A stretch of 64,000 nt of DNA from Rickettsiales bacterium Ac37b (GCA_000746585.2 CP009217.2:1616662-1680661), one strand, 5' to 3'; counted from the first letter of the stretch, positions 38,874-48,668 are shown. Numbers and translations: made by a program. The notes: generated by a model from the sequence alone, not told the origin.

Positions 38874-39956
38874 TTAATAATTCCAATCAATACAATTTAT
38901 TATGTAGCCAGTATTGTTACTGCAGGTTGGATAGTTATCAGCTTCCATTTGGCATATATTAAAGCACTCAGCATTATGTACATCTCTCAATTTTTCTACT
39001 TCCGGAGTTATATACGTTATCCAAAATTCTTCAAGTGGGCGAAAATATTCCATGACTTCAGAATTTATTTGAAGCACTTTTAATTCAGGATATCTCACAA
39101 TTAATTCTCTATCATAGTCTTCAATATCTCTGTTTACTATTAAATCTACAACTCTTCCCAAAAGTATGAGCTCATCTTCAGAAAAGCTTCGGTTTAAATT
39201 TGTTTTAGCATATTCATATAAATGCTCAATCATATTTCCAACGTTAAGCTCGGAGTTTGTAGAGTGGTTTAGATATTTATTATAAGCAATATTAACATCT
39301 TCCTTGTTTGGAAAAAATTTATAATATTTATACGTTAAACATAACTCAAAAATATCTAGCAGGCTATTTTGTTTTAAATATTGAGCAATATCATATACAT
39401 GATTATTATAAATTTCGGATTCAGATAAGTTTATCCTAAGAAAATCATGAGCAATATTTACTAAAAAATCTTTAAAGGCTTTATGATATATGTTTTGAAT
39501 TTCATAGTTATCTATAGAAAAGGGATTGCTATCATTTTCAAACATTAAATCAAAAAATGCATGGGCAATTTCATGAATAAATGTTGAAATTTCTGCTTTT
39601 GAGTCTGAAAGAGTGGAGGTTAAAATCCCCTTGTAATCTTCATATCCTGAATAAATTTGATATTTACTATTTCCTAATATAATCAATTTTAAATTAGTTG
39701 CATCTAAAGCATATTTAATACTGAGGCTATCCAAAATATCTTTAATAATTAGAGAAATATTGTATGCATTATTATAAATTTCTCTAAGAGACGAACTCTC
39801 AATTTCTGAATAAGTATGTGAAAGTAATAAATCTACTACACCAGAACATAAAGAAACCTGATTGATTGATTTAAATGTTAATAACTTTAATACGTTTGCT
39901 TCATATTCTATTTCTTCTAACTCTAAAATTTCATTTTCTAAATCTTTTGTAATCAT
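38874..39956 (-). CDS. HEXXH metallopeptidase-like hypothetical protein
   Basis: A 360-residue protein with no recognised family. The segment ISTFIHEIAHAFFDLMFEND contains HEIAH at residues 128-132, the zinc-binding and catalytic motif of gluzincin-type peptidases, in a helical, hydrophobic setting as expected. The flanking parts are helical and acidic with Tyr, Asn and Ile-rich stretches. There is no signal peptide or membrane helix. The third zinc ligand cannot be assigned. It lies between an IS110 pseudogene and an IS630 fragment, so it may have been acquired. It could be a secreted effector protease; that is inference only. Confidence 0.65.
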   Translation of the reverse strand: MITKDLENEILELEEIEYEANVLKLLTFKSINQVSLCSGVVDLLLSHTYSEIESSSLREIYNNAYNISLIIKDILDSLSIKYALDATNLKLIILGNSKYQIYSGYEDYKGILTSTLSDSKAEISTFIHEIAHAFFDLMFENDSNPFSIDNYEIQNIYHKAFKDFLVNIAHDFLRINLSESEIYNNHVYDIAQYLKQNSLLDIFELCLTYKYYKFFPNKEDVNIAYNKYLNHSTNSELNVGNMIEHLYEYAKTNLNRSFSEDELILLGRVVDLIVNRDIEDYDRELIVRYPELKVLQINSEVMEYFRPLEEFWITYITPEVEKLRDVHNAECFNICQMEADNYPTCSNNTGYIINCIDWNY

Positions 39957-40122
39957 TTTTTACTATATTTATTAATTAATTGATAAATATTAAATAAAGT
40001 CAAGAAATAATTAAAAGTAAAAAGAAATGAAAATAATTATTACAAGAAATCTAAGGAAAAATCAGAGATCGATAATTTTTTTGTGGGATAGCTCAGATTT
40101 TTAAACTATTCAGGAAAGCAAT

Positions 40123-40254
40123 ATGTCTACAAGTCCCTATAGTAAAGATTTACGTAAAAAAGTAGTAGAATTTATTCAAGCAGGCATAGTCAAACAAGAA
40201 GCTTGTAAAATATTTAAATTAAATAAATCGACGATGGATCAGAAATTCTCTTAA
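40123..40254 (+). pseudogene. Truncated IS630-type transposase N-terminus
   Basis: A 43-residue fragment, MSTSPYSKDLRKKVVEFIQA then GIVKQEACKIFKLNKSTMD, ending in a TAA. The YSKDLRKKVV opening and following helix-turn-helix are those of IS630/IS870-type transposases. The rest of the element is gone. It differs from the other IS630 remnant at 37253. Confidence 0.7.
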
Positions 40255-40386
40255 TCACTTTGATAATATTTTTGATTTTTTACACTATTTCTTTGTCTTA
40301 CGCTAATTCAAATCAATATATGGATTAGTATTTATTCTATAAAAACATAGTAAAAAATCAAAGAATTATAAGGTTAGCTACAAATG

Positions 40387-40419
40387 AAAAAGTACTCTCT
40401 TAAAAAGAGAGTACTTTTT
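40387..40419 (-). terminator. Terminator of groES-groEL operon
   Basis: AAAAAGTACTCTCT (40387-40400) and AGAGAGTACTTTTT (40406-40419) form a perfect 14-bp stem with a 5-nt loop. Read on either strand it ends in a T-run. It lies 17 bp after the groEL stop. Confidence 0.9.
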
Positions 40420-40435
40420 ATATGAAGAGGTAAGA

Positions 40436-42085
40436 TTAAAAATCCATATCACCCATTGGAGCACCACCCATTCCACCAGCAGCAGGTTTGTTACCGCCTT
40501 CATCTGGTTTATCAGCAATTAATGCTTCAGTTGTAATTAATAAAGAAGCAACAGAAGCTGCATCTTGTAAAGCTGTGCGTACAACCTTTGTAGGGTCAAT
40601 AATGCCAGTTTTAATCATGTCTACATATTCTAGTTTTTGTGCATCAAAACCAAATTTATCATCTTTGCTTTCTGTAAGTTTACCAACTACAATAGCACCA
40701 TCAATACCAGAATTATGAACAATTTGACGTAGAGGAGCTTGTAAAGCACGTTTTACAATATTGATACCAGCTTTAATATCATCATTATCTGCTTTTAATG
40801 TTTCAAGCACTCGTGCAGCATAGAATAAAGTTATACCACCACCTGGTACAATACCTTCTTGTACAGCAGCTCTTGTTGCATTTAAAGCATCATCAACACG
40901 ATCTTTACGTTCTTTTACTTCAACTTCAGTAGCTCCGCCAACTTTTAATACTGCAACACCACCAGCTAATTTAGCAAGACGCTCTTGTAATTTTTCTTTA
41001 TCATAATCAGAAGAAGTTTCCTCGATATGAGCTTTGATTTGACTGCAACGAGCATCAATATCAACTTTATTACCAGCACCATCAACGATCGTGGTATTTT
41101 CTTTTGAAATTGAGATGCGTTTAGCTTTCCCAAGCATATTTAAGGTTACACTCTCTAATTTTATGCCTAGCTCATCACTAATAACTTGACCTCCAGTTAA
41201 AATAGCTATGTCTTCTAACATCGCTTTACGACGATCACCAAAGCCAGGAGCTTTAACAGCTGCAACTTTTAAACCGCCTCTTAATTTATTTACAACTAAA
41301 GTAGCAAGAGCTTCACCTTCTACATCTTCAGCTATAATAAGTAAAGGACGTCCAGATTGTACTACAGCTTCAAGTAAAGGCAACATTTGTTGTAAACCAG
41401 AAAGTTTCTTATCAAATAATAAAATATAAGGATTATCAAGCTCTACAATCATTTTTTCAGCATTAGTTACAAAATATGGAGAAAGATAACCACGATCAAA
41501 ATCCATACCATCTGTAAATTCTACATCAAATCCTAAGCTTTTATTTTCTTCAACAGTGATAACTCCTTCATTACCAACTTTTTTCATAGCTTCTGCTATT
41601 TTAACACCAACTTCCTTATCACCATTTGCAGAGATAGTTCCGACTTGTGCTATTTCTTCTTGTGAAGAGATTTTTTTACTTTTCTTTTGTACTTCTTCAA
41701 TAACAGCTGCAACAGCTATATCAATACCACGCTTTAAATCCATAGGATTCATACCAGCTGCTACATATTTATTACCTTCTTTAGCAATAGCTTGCGCAAG
41801 TACAGTAGCTGTAGTAGTACCATCACCAGCTATATCAGCTGTTTTGCTAGCCACAGATTTAATAAACTGAGCGCCTAGATTTTGTAATTTATTGCTTAGA
41901 TCAATAGATTTTGCAACTTTTACACCATCTTTAGTAATTTCAGGTGCACCAAAAGATTTTTCAATTACAACATTACGACCACGTGGACCTAATGTAACTT
42001 TTACAGTATCAGCTACTACGTCTACCCCTTGTAGCATCAACTCACGTGCTTTTGTACTATATTCAACTTGTTTGGCTGTAGCCAT
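40436..42085 (-). CDS. groEL: Chaperonin GroEL (60 kDa)
   Basis: ATP-dependent folding chaperonin forming double heptameric rings, 549 residues. Family motifs include [20 protein letters not shown] near residues 30-49, the ATP site [13 protein letters not shown] near 86-98 and the signature [15 protein letters not shown] near 402-416. The C-terminal tail ends [10 protein letters not shown], a shortened GGM tail. It follows groES by 29 nt. AAAGGAG precedes the start. Sequence and length are normal. Confidence 0.97.
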   Translation of the reverse strand: MATAKQVEYSTKARELMLQGVDVVADTVKVTLGPRGRNVVIEKSFGAPEITKDGVKVAKSIDLSNKLQNLGAQFIKSVASKTADIAGDGTTTATVLAQAIAKEGNKYVAAGMNPMDLKRGIDIAVAAVIEEVQKKSKKISSQEEIAQVGTISANGDKEVGVKIAEAMKKVGNEGVITVEENKSLGFDVEFTDGMDFDRGYLSPYFVTNAEKMIVELDNPYILLFDKKLSGLQQMLPLLEAVVQSGRPLLIIAEDVEGEALATLVVNKLRGGLKVAAVKAPGFGDRRKAMLEDIAILTGGQVISDELGIKLESVTLNMLGKAKRISISKENTTIVDGAGNKVDIDARCSQIKAHIEETSSDYDKEKLQERLAKLAGGVAVLKVGGATEVEVKERKDRVDDALNATRAAVQEGIVPGGGITLFYAARVLETLKADNDDIKAGINIVKRALQAPLRQIVHNSGIDGAIVVGKLTESKDDKFGFDAQKLEYVDMIKTGIIDPTKVVRTALQDAASVASLLITTEALIADKPDEGGNKPAAGGMGGAPMGDMDF

Positions 42086-42114
42086 ATCAAAGCTCCTTTC
42101 TTATAGTTTTAAAA

Positions 42115-42414
42115 TTATTTTTTAGAATCTACGATACCCATAATATCTGATTCTTTCATAATAAGTAGGTTTGTACCGTCAATCTTTACTTCTGTACCCG
42201 CCCATTTTCCAAAAATTATTATATCACCTACTTTAACATCTAAAGGATGTATTTTACCGGAATCATCACGAGTTCCAGGCCCAACTGCTACAACTTCAGC
42301 TTGCATTGGTTTTTCTTTAGCAGTATCTGGGATGATAATACCACCAACAGTTTTTTCTTCTTGTTCGGTAACTTTTACTGCAACACGGTCACCGAGTGGC
42401 TTGAATGACACCAT
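42115..42414 (-). CDS. groES: Co-chaperonin GroES (10 kDa)
   Basis: Seven-fold lid of GroEL, 99 residues. It opens [20 protein letters not shown], with the mobile loop [15 protein letters not shown] near 21-35 and [17 protein letters not shown] near 60-76. GGAGGG precedes the ATG. It is the first gene of the operon; a TTGACA-N17-TATATA promoter lies about 100 nt upstream. Confidence 0.96.
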   Translation of the reverse strand: MVSFKPLGDRVAVKVTEQEEKTVGGIIIPDTAKEKPMQAEVVAVGPGTRDDSGKIHPLDVKVGDIIIFGKWAGTEVKIDGTNLLIMKESDIMGIVDSKK

Positions 42415-42516
42415 TTAACCCTCCAATCTTTATTAAATATTGTGACTATTAAGTCGTTTATTCTCAACTATAAAATATACTTAAAGCTTAAGCTTTTTAT
42501 TTTCCGAGACAGAAAC

Positions 42517-42545
42517 TATATAAGTACGTAGATGTGAACTGTCAA
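42517..42545 (-). promoter_or_regulatory. groES-groEL promoter
   Basis: On the minus strand CTTGACA with TTGACA at 42545-42540, 17 nt spacer, then TATATA (42522-42517). The -35 context CTTGACA also resembles the heat-shock -35 (CTTGAAA), but no CCCCAT-like -10 follows. No CIRCE operator (TTAGCACTC / GAGTGCTAA) is seen. Confidence 0.65.
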
Positions 42546-43050
42546 GATTGTTTACAACAATTTTTATTATTATCATACAAAAATCTGAATTTTTAGAGAA
42601 AAAATTTCTAATCAAGGTAATAAAATCAAATTAGGATAAAGTAGATACCTATCTTTGGGGGTAATAATTTTTTTGTTTAGTATTCTTATATTCATATATT
42701 ACTGAGTATCTAATTTTAGCTATCTATAAAAAATAAAACCTCATAAACCTTGTTTGTATATATATAGTAAATTAAGTTGTATTTGATGAGGAGCGATAAG
42801 CTAAGCCTACAAATAGTAGCAAAGCTTTGAGCTATAGCAAAGGCAATTTAAAATAATACGAGGCGTGAGGCAGAAAGCGTAGAAATACTATTGTAGGCAA
42901 CGAACAACAAAGCAATATTTAAATTGCCACAGCTATCACCGAGTCCCAGATTCAAATCAATTGACTATAGCATATAGAATTTTACTATAAATTTTATACA
43001 ATAATAAAAAATACATATTGTAAATTTATAGAGCAATTTTAAAATTATTG
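42546..43050. other. Intergenic region upstream of groES, with palindromic element
   Basis: No gene is supported in this stretch. It is AT-rich up to 42762, then holds a 207-bp structured element (42763-42969), then a short AT-rich link to the R2 copy at 43051. Together with that copy the gap from groES to the next gene is 772 bp. Confidence 0.6.
42763..42969. repeat. 207-bp palindromic element with TATAGT/ACTATA ends, family R3
   Basis: Ends TATAGTAAATTAA and, reversed, TATAGTCAATTGA are imperfect inverted repeats. Inside, GCCTACAAATAGTA (42805-42818) pairs with TACTATTGTAGGC (42886-42898), and GGCAATTTAAA (42842-42852) pairs with TTTAAATTGCC (42918-42928). The two stems cross, so they cannot form as simple nested hairpins. 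No open reading frame. Confidence 0.7.
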
Positions 43051-43156
43051 TATAGTTTTTGTAGCTTCCTTAGCAGATAGGAATGATGAGCGAAACCTAC
43101 TTTGTATTAGGTTAGTGGAGAAGAACGCATATGCTAATTGAAATCAAGAAACTATA
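43051..43156 (-). repeat. 106-bp palindromic element, family R2, copy 2 (inverted)
   Basis: The reverse complement starts TATAGTTTCTTGATTTCAAT and ends CAAAAACTATA. It matches the copies at 37533 and 61872 along its whole length (for example TAACCTAA..AAAGTAGGTTT.GCTCATCATT). The central stem is ACCTA...TAGGT. Confidence 0.85.
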
Positions 43157-43186
43157 GTATTTTAATTTGAAGAATAGGATAGTATT

Positions 43187-43849
43187 ATGAAAAATAGCAA
43201 CAATAATATGAAGTTTGAAGAAGGCGTTAAAGAATGGAAAAATATAGAGCACGAAAACTTTAGAAAAAAAGTTATAAAAACCTATAAAAATATACCATCA
43301 CCATTACGAAATTTTGTCCATGATATGATAGATACAATATTCTTTTTACCAATTGGAGAGAAGTATCGTGATTACCTCCATTATGCGGCTATCAATATTT
43401 TTAATGTTGCAGAGCGTAATAGACATATATCTTTAACTATGATAGGTGGCTCAATTGCAGCTATGATCTTTCAACAAGGTATAGAAAAATTATTTACTAT
43501 GACTGGAACTATAATTACAGAAGCATTTAGTATAATTGGTGCAATAGTTACGGTAACTGGTGAAGGGCTGGGATCCATTTATGCATTACCATTAGTTGGC
43601 TTAATGGGAGCTCTAGGCGGATATGCAGTTGCTTCAAAAATTGCTAATGGCTGTGTTTATGATCCTGTGTTGGAAAAACAATATAAAGATTCTTTAGGTA
43701 TAATAGAACCTGTTTTAAATGTTGCTCAAAATATAGCAAATAATTTAAATATTGGAATAACTAAGGAAAAAGATTTACAAACTAGCCATGTTCGGAGATT
43801 GATAGAAGAGCGTAATGGGCAAGCAAAAGATCAATGTATAATATCCTAA
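43187..43849 (+). CDS. Hypothetical membrane protein, 220 residues
   Basis: I do not recognise a family. A charged N-terminus (1-60) is followed by hydrophobic, glycine-rich segments near residues 81-97, 105-125 and 130-152 (for example ISLTMIGGSIAAMIF and LPLVGLMGALGGYAVAS), then a polar C-terminus with a Cys-Ile-Ile-Ser end. There is no signal peptide. The glycine-spaced helices resemble pore- or membrane-inserting segments, but no motif names a function. It lies next to repeats and the flagellar cluster, which is transcribed toward it. Its own promoter would lie in repeat copy R2. Confidence 0.6.
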   Translation: MKNSNNNMKFEEGVKEWKNIEHENFRKKVIKTYKNIPSPLRNFVHDMIDTIFFLPIGEKYRDYLHYAAINIFNVAERNRHISLTMIGGSIAAMIFQQGIEKLFTMTGTIITEAFSIIGAIVTVTGEGLGSIYALPLVGLMGALGGYAVASKIANGCVYDPVLEKQYKDSLGIIEPVLNVAQNIANNLNIGITKEKDLQTSHVRRLIEERNGQAKDQCIIS

Positions 43850-43862
43850 TTATAATTTAATA

Positions 43863-44366
43863 TTAATTAGGCGTAAATAGTAATTCATGTTGTATATTAT
43901 ATTTTTCATGGGAAAATATATGTTGTACAGCTAAGTATTTATGCAAATCTATGATTATAGGTGCTCGTAAATTTACTGTGATTTTAGGAGTAGTAGAGTT
44001 ACTATTATAATATATAGAAGTGATTAAACATATTACCATATTTTCTATTTCAATAGAAAGGAGTTTAGAGCATGCTATAATATCATTATGATCAATTAAT
44101 TCTAGGTTATCTAAAGGATAGACAATAAATGCTAATTTTTCATTTTCAATAGATTGTAGTACTTTAAATGGTTCAAATTTTTTGTTAGGTAAGTGTGCTA
44201 AACAGAATTTTTTGTCGATAATACCAGGTAATCCCGTTGGAAATAATATAGTCTTATCTAAATTGATTTTAATAATACCGAATCTACTCTGGATAAATTT
44301 TATATTATTTCCTAACATTTCATGAATAGTATTAGTATCTTCGATGATAGATGCAGGACATTTCAT
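43863..44366 (-). CDS. fliW: Flagellar assembly factor FliW
   Basis: A 167-residue protein that binds flagellin and relieves CsrA repression of its translation in species that use this switch. The family lines are ILFPTGLPGIIDKKFCLAHL near residues 41-60, FKVLQSIENEKLAFIVYPLD near 67-86 and PKITVNLRAPIIIDLHKYLA near 128-147, close to the FliW pattern FPxGLPGF...LQS...VNLRAP. It is the last gene of the flagellar block, 38 nt after flgL. No csrA or flagellin gene is in the window. Confidence 0.85.
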   Translation of the reverse strand: MKCPASIIEDTNTIHEMLGNNIKFIQSRFGIIKINLDKTILFPTGLPGIIDKKFCLAHLPNKKFEPFKVLQSIENEKLAFIVYPLDNLELIDHNDIIACSKLLSIEIENMVICLITSIYYNSNSTTPKITVNLRAPIIIDLHKYLAVQHIFSHEKYNIQHELLFTPN

Positions 44367-44404
44367 AATTTTTATACTCCAAATAATTTAACTCGCCTAG
44401 ATAT

Positions 44405-45319
44405 TTACTTTAAATAGTCTACAAGAGATAAATGAGAAGATTTATTTAGTAAGCTATAACTTGAGGTTAAAGCTGCTATATCATTATTAATTTCAATCAT
44501 AGTAGAAGGTATATCTGTATAAACCATATCATTGATAACTTTATTGTAATAGAAAGTTAGATCTTTATTGGTTTTTTCTATATTTTCCAAATTTTTCATT
44601 TGATTGCCAAGTGTGGAAACTAGATTGTTTATATCTAGAGTTGCCTGGTCAAGCATATCACTGGCTTGGTGTCTGGTAGCTATATCATCTTCTTGATCAC
44701 CTTTAATAGCAGTATGGAGGGCACCTATTAAAGTTTGAAATGCTTGATCATTTGCTTTAACGCCATATTCAATATTTAAGGAATCACTAGCTTGTATATT
44801 AAGAGTAAAATTATCTCCAATGTAATAATTAGCTGAAATCTTATCACCAATAATATTGGAAATGTTAATTATGTCTCCTACAGCAGTAGTGTTAGTGCTA
44901 CCTCCGGCAAATAAGTGTTCATTTCCAAGTGAAATATTCAAATTATCTCTAATTAATGCTAAATTGGATCTAATGTCTTGTTCAAGATGCATAGCTGGTG
45001 CATTAACACTTTCTCTTTGCGTTAATAATGCTTTAGTATTTTGTGCAATCTTTTCTATATTACTTAAAGCCTTATGCATGGTATTAAGTTTTTTCATGAT
45101 AGTGCCATTATTATTGGTATAATCTGATAATTTGCTTATGTTAGTTTGTAATTCCATGAATATATTAGCTTGTTCTTTATCTGACAATTGCGCATAATTA
45201 TTAGAGTGCTTAGTACTACTGACAGCTAATTGTTTTTCTGTATAATCATTTTGCAGGTTAATAAAATTTTGAATCATATTTTGCATTACAAAATTTGAAC
45301 CTATAGAATCTGTGCTCAT
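44405..45319 (-). CDS. flgL: Flagellar hook-filament junction protein FlgL
   Basis: Hook-associated protein 3, which joins the hook-filament junction to the flagellin filament. It has 304 residues with helical, flagellin-like ends: SNFVMQNMIQNFINLQNDYT at the start and SSLLNKSSHLSLVDYL-like residues at the end. The middle has LFAGGSTNTTAVGD, the usual beta-domain entry. GGAG precedes the start. It follows flgK and precedes fliW, the usual context. Confidence 0.85.
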   Translation of the reverse strand: MSTDSIGSNFVMQNMIQNFINLQNDYTEKQLAVSSTKHSNNYAQLSDKEQANIFMELQTNISKLSDYTNNNGTIMKKLNTMHKALSNIEKIAQNTKALLTQRESVNAPAMHLEQDIRSNLALIRDNLNISLGNEHLFAGGSTNTTAVGDIINISNIIGDKISANYYIGDNFTLNIQASDSLNIEYGVKANDQAFQTLIGALHTAIKGDQEDDIATRHQASDMLDQATLDINNLVSTLGNQMKNLENIEKTNKDLTFYYNKVINDMVYTDIPSTMIEINNDIAALTSSYSLLNKSSHLSLVDYLK

Positions 45320-45351
45320 AATTTATACTCCTTTATTTAAAATAATAAGAA

Positions 45352-48201
45352 TTATCTAAGAAGATTAAGTAAATAACTATCCAGCTCCTGTGATAGCTTA
45401 ATCATCATTGATGAGGCATTATAAACTTTTACCTGTTTTATAGTATCTGCTAGTTGTTCATCTAAGTTTACACCACTACCTGATAAAAGCTTATTTAAAT
45501 AACCTTTATAAGATATTTCTTCATTTTTTAGATTATTTGTATTCTTTGCAGCATAGCTCGAATTCACAGTAATAATATTTTCAATATATGTACTAAAATT
45601 TACTGTGGTACTAGTTAAGTTACCAGCTGGTAAAAAATTTATACGATTATTTTTTAACTCTGATAACTCTGCTATAGTTTGGTTAGTACTTACACTTAAT
45701 TGATAGGTCCAAGGTATAACCTCTACTACTTGGTTGATATTACTACCTCCTAGTAAAGTACCAATAGGCATGTTACTAGATGTTTCATTATTAAGACTGG
45801 CTGTAATTGTAGCAAAATTTGCTGAAATCATGAAGCTATTGCCAATTTCTCCAGCTGATTTAAAAGTAATACGTAATGTATTGTTTCCCTCTTGTTCATA
45901 AACAGCATTATTTACAGTACCTGCAGTATAAATATTTTCAGCATTTAATATTTGAGTGATATTATTTAAAGTATCAGCTAAAGTGGCTCCTACTTCAATA
46001 GTGTTATTTGAGCTTATGGTATCAAAGGTAAAAGTTTGTCCATTAATTGTGATAGTATCATTAATAGCAGGGTTACCATTAAAAATTAAAGTTGCTTCTG
46101 CTTTTTCATAACCTTGAAGTTGTGTTTCCATTCTAGCAGGAGTTGGTATTAATCTGCCCACAGATAATAAATCTGGAGTCTTAATAATATCCTTACGAAT
46201 AGCAAGATTAATAGCGCTGTTATGAACAGCAGAGTGGTTATTATTTTTATTCATTTCTGGGTTACGTATAAAAAAATCATTAAGTTCAAAGAAACCAGAA
46301 AAACCCTTATTACTTGCGAAATTAGTACGAGTGCCTTGGATTATACCTAATTCTTGGCTTGTTAATTCACTAATAGATAAGTGGTATCCAGCACCCAGGG
46401 TTTTAATTTGTAAAAAACCAGGCATGTTATTATCTGTAATTTCATTACCTTCACTATCTACTAAAGTTGCATAAGCAAAACCTTGTGTGGTGCCGGCTGG
46501 TATAATTTGAGCAGAACCAGATAAAACATTACTTGCAACGTATCTAGAGTTTTCAATATCAGGGTTTGCTGGAGTATCATCTATAATAAAGCTTACATTT
46601 GCCACCGAAGAGTTTCCATTTGCATCTTGTACTTCCAGTGCTACATTTATAGTATAAGGTCCTCCTGCGCCTCCAGCAAAATCTACTGTAATTGGATGAG
46701 AAGTACGTTTTATATCCCCTGCATTTATTAAAGAATATCCTGGTAAAGTGCTTGTAAGTCCTGCACATCCAGGATCAGTTACTGTAACTGCTAACACTTT
46801 AAAACTAGAGTCAAGTTGGCTGTTGTTGTCTAATTCAAAATCAAATGTAAACTGACCATTAGGAGTTGTACTAAGGTTATTATAGGCAACCATTTTTATA
46901 TCATCCAAATTACCTAATTCTAATCGATTATTGATCTGTTTGTGGTAAAAATATTGGTTAATTTCTTCGATGATAGTTTTAGAAGAAATTTCTCCATCTA
47001 TTGTATCACTTCTTATATGAGATAAATTAAGGGTAAGTGGTTTTAGAGGTGTAGTATCAGCTTTTTCTAAAGGTAGGCCTTCATTATTGACTAAGCCTAT
47101 CATCACCTCTCCATCCCATTTATGGGTTTCATTTAATGTGAGGGGTCTTGTGCCTGTAAGTTCTTTAGCTGCTTTAAAACTGCTACCATCATTATGGATT
47201 TTATTATATTCTTGAGCAAAAACATAAGCTAGATTATCTAATTCATCCAAGAATTTTGGTATTATAGTGTCACGCATTTCTAATAAGGATTTTATTTTAC
47301 CAGATTTAATACTAGTTTCAACAGTACTAGCTTGACCACCTAATTCACCATAACCGCTTGACACTAAAATTACTGGTTCTGAGTTTTTCTGTCTATTACC
47401 GTTAGAGTCAGTTGCGGTTATGGTCACAGGGCTCATGATATTATTATTTATAAAAGCTTCCTTTGCAATAGTGGGGCTATAATTAAGGCTATAAGAAGAA
47501 ATATCTAAAAGAGCTTTACCTTCTGCCGCATTTACGGCTACCGCTCCAGACTTATTGTAATAGGTATAAATATCTAAATGTTCTGCTAGATTTCTAAGTA
47601 ACGTATCTCTCTGTTCTAGAATGCTGGTATTGTCAGCACCTATATTATTTAAATTATTTAAAGCATCATTACAGTGAGCCAACTCTTTTAATATATTATT
47701 AATACTATTTACGCTATTATAAATTTCTTTATCTGCTGTATGGCGTAATTCTTGTAAATTCTGTGCTAAACTAGAAAGGTTATTAGCAAAAGTTTCACCC
47801 TGTTGTACAACAGTTAAATGTAACGAAGTTTGATTAGGTGAAGTGGTTAACGAGCTTAATGCCGAAAAAAATTGATTCATTGTAGCAGTTAGCGTATTTT
47901 CTTGATCAGGCTTTCCAACCATAAGTTGGATTTGCTCATAATATTGATTAAGAGTTTTTAAACTAGCTAAAGATGAACCTTCATCTCTTACACTATCCAT
48001 TAACAGTTGATCAATATCTCTAGTAATACCAGAGATTTTTACTCCTTGGACGTTATTAGATATAATTAAAGCTTCTTGCTTGACAGAGCGTTTCGAATAA
48101 TTTTTGGTATTAACATTGGCTATATTATTTGAAATGACTTCTAGAGATTTTTTTGCCGTATCAATACTAGCAAGAGAACTATTAATTAGAGTAGAAGACA
48201 T
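45352..48201 (-). CDS. flgK: Flagellar hook-associated protein FlgK, unusually large
   Basis: Hook-associated protein 1, between hook and FlgL. Its N-terminus (LINSSLASIDTAKKSLEVIS then NNIANVNTKNYS) and C-terminus (YNASSMMIKLSQELDSYLLN) are the conserved coiled D0/D1 ends. The 949 residues are well above the usual 450-650. The extra is a middle of beta-rich domains, one near residues 480-550 with NVALEVQDANGNSSVANVSF (Ig-like), another near 705-830 with TLIFNGNPAINDTITING. These domains would sit on the outside of the junction. GGAG precedes the ATG and a flgN-like gene overlaps operon control upstream. Confidence 0.87.
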   Translation of the reverse strand: MSSTLINSSLASIDTAKKSLEVISNNIANVNTKNYSKRSVKQEALIISNNVQGVKISGITRDIDQLLMDSVRDEGSSLASLKTLNQYYEQIQLMVGKPDQENTLTATMNQFFSALSSLTTSPNQTSLHLTVVQQGETFANNLSSLAQNLQELRHTADKEIYNSVNSINNILKELAHCNDALNNLNNIGADNTSILEQRDTLLRNLAEHLDIYTYYNKSGAVAVNAAEGKALLDISSYSLNYSPTIAKEAFINNNIMSPVTITATDSNGNRQKNSEPVILVSSGYGELGGQASTVETSIKSGKIKSLLEMRDTIIPKFLDELDNLAYVFAQEYNKIHNDGSSFKAAKELTGTRPLTLNETHKWDGEVMIGLVNNEGLPLEKADTTPLKPLTLNLSHIRSDTIDGEISSKTIIEEINQYFYHKQINNRLELGNLDDIKMVAYNNLSTTPNGQFTFDFELDNNSQLDSSFKVLAVTVTDPGCAGLTSTLPGYSLINAGDIKRTSHPITVDFAGGAGGPYTINVALEVQDANGNSSVANVSFIIDDTPANPDIENSRYVASNVLSGSAQIIPAGTTQGFAYATLVDSEGNEITDNNMPGFLQIKTLGAGYHLSISELTSQELGIIQGTRTNFASNKGFSGFFELNDFFIRNPEMNKNNNHSAVHNSAINLAIRKDIIKTPDLLSVGRLIPTPARMETQLQGYEKAEATLIFNGNPAINDTITINGQTFTFDTISSNNTIEVGATLADTLNNITQILNAENIYTAGTVNNAVYEQEGNNTLRITFKSAGEIGNSFMISANFATITASLNNETSSNMPIGTLLGGSNINQVVEVIPWTYQLSVSTNQTIAELSELKNNRINFLPAGNLTSTTVNFSTYIENIITVNSSYAAKNTNNLKNEEISYKGYLNKLLSGSGVNLDEQLADTIKQVKVYNASSMMIKLSQELDSYLLNLLR

Positions 48202-48209
48202 AATAACTC

Positions 48210-48668
48210 CTATATTGAATTTTTTTCTATAAAAGAAATAGGTGATATTTCAAATATTTTATTATTGTAACAGCCACTTTTATCATAAGTGGCTTGTCTA
48301 TTTGTATTTATAAGAATAATATTTTTAATTAATTCTGAAACTTTATAATTAATTGATAGAGAATATGACAATTTTTCCTTATTTTCTGACATTAATTTTT
48401 GTAATATTGTATTAATATTTTTAAGTTTTTTTAATAATTTTTTGTCTAATATTTCTTCCTTGTCATATTTTAGTAAGGACGATTTATATTGCTCAAACAA
48501 TGTCATTAACTCTGTTTTTTCGTGTTGTAATCTTGCTATTGATTTAAATGTAAAATCTTCAAGCAATTCATTTTCTTTTTTTAAAAGTTTAACTAATTTC
48601 TTACTTATACTTATTAATTCTATAACTATGTTATCTAGGGTATGGATGCTTGTAAAAGAATTATTCAT
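48210..48668 (-). CDS. flgN: FlgN-like flagellar export chaperone
   Basis: A 152-residue, almost entirely helical protein with long heptad-like stretches (ISISKKLVKLLKKENELLED), then KSIARLQHEKTELMTLF, and a conserved-looking tail motif TYDKSGCY. FlgN chaperones FlgK and FlgL to the type III flagellar exporter. It sits exactly between the rod-binding gene and flgK, where flgN is found in alphaproteobacteria. Primary similarity is weak, so the call rests on context, size and helix content. Its start overlaps the preceding gene by 8 nt. Confidence 0.6.
   Translation of the reverse strand: MNNSFTSIHTLDNIVIELISISKKLVKLLKKENELLEDFTFKSIARLQHEKTELMTLFEQYKSSLLKYDKEEILDKKLLKKLKNINTILQKLMSENKEKLSYSLSINYKVSELIKNIILINTNRQATYDKSGCYNNKIFEISPISFIEKNSI

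Noticed and set aside
42763-42969. Element read as a tRNA or tmRNA
   Set aside because: No acceptor/T-loop pattern (GTTCRA) or CCA end; the stems cross.
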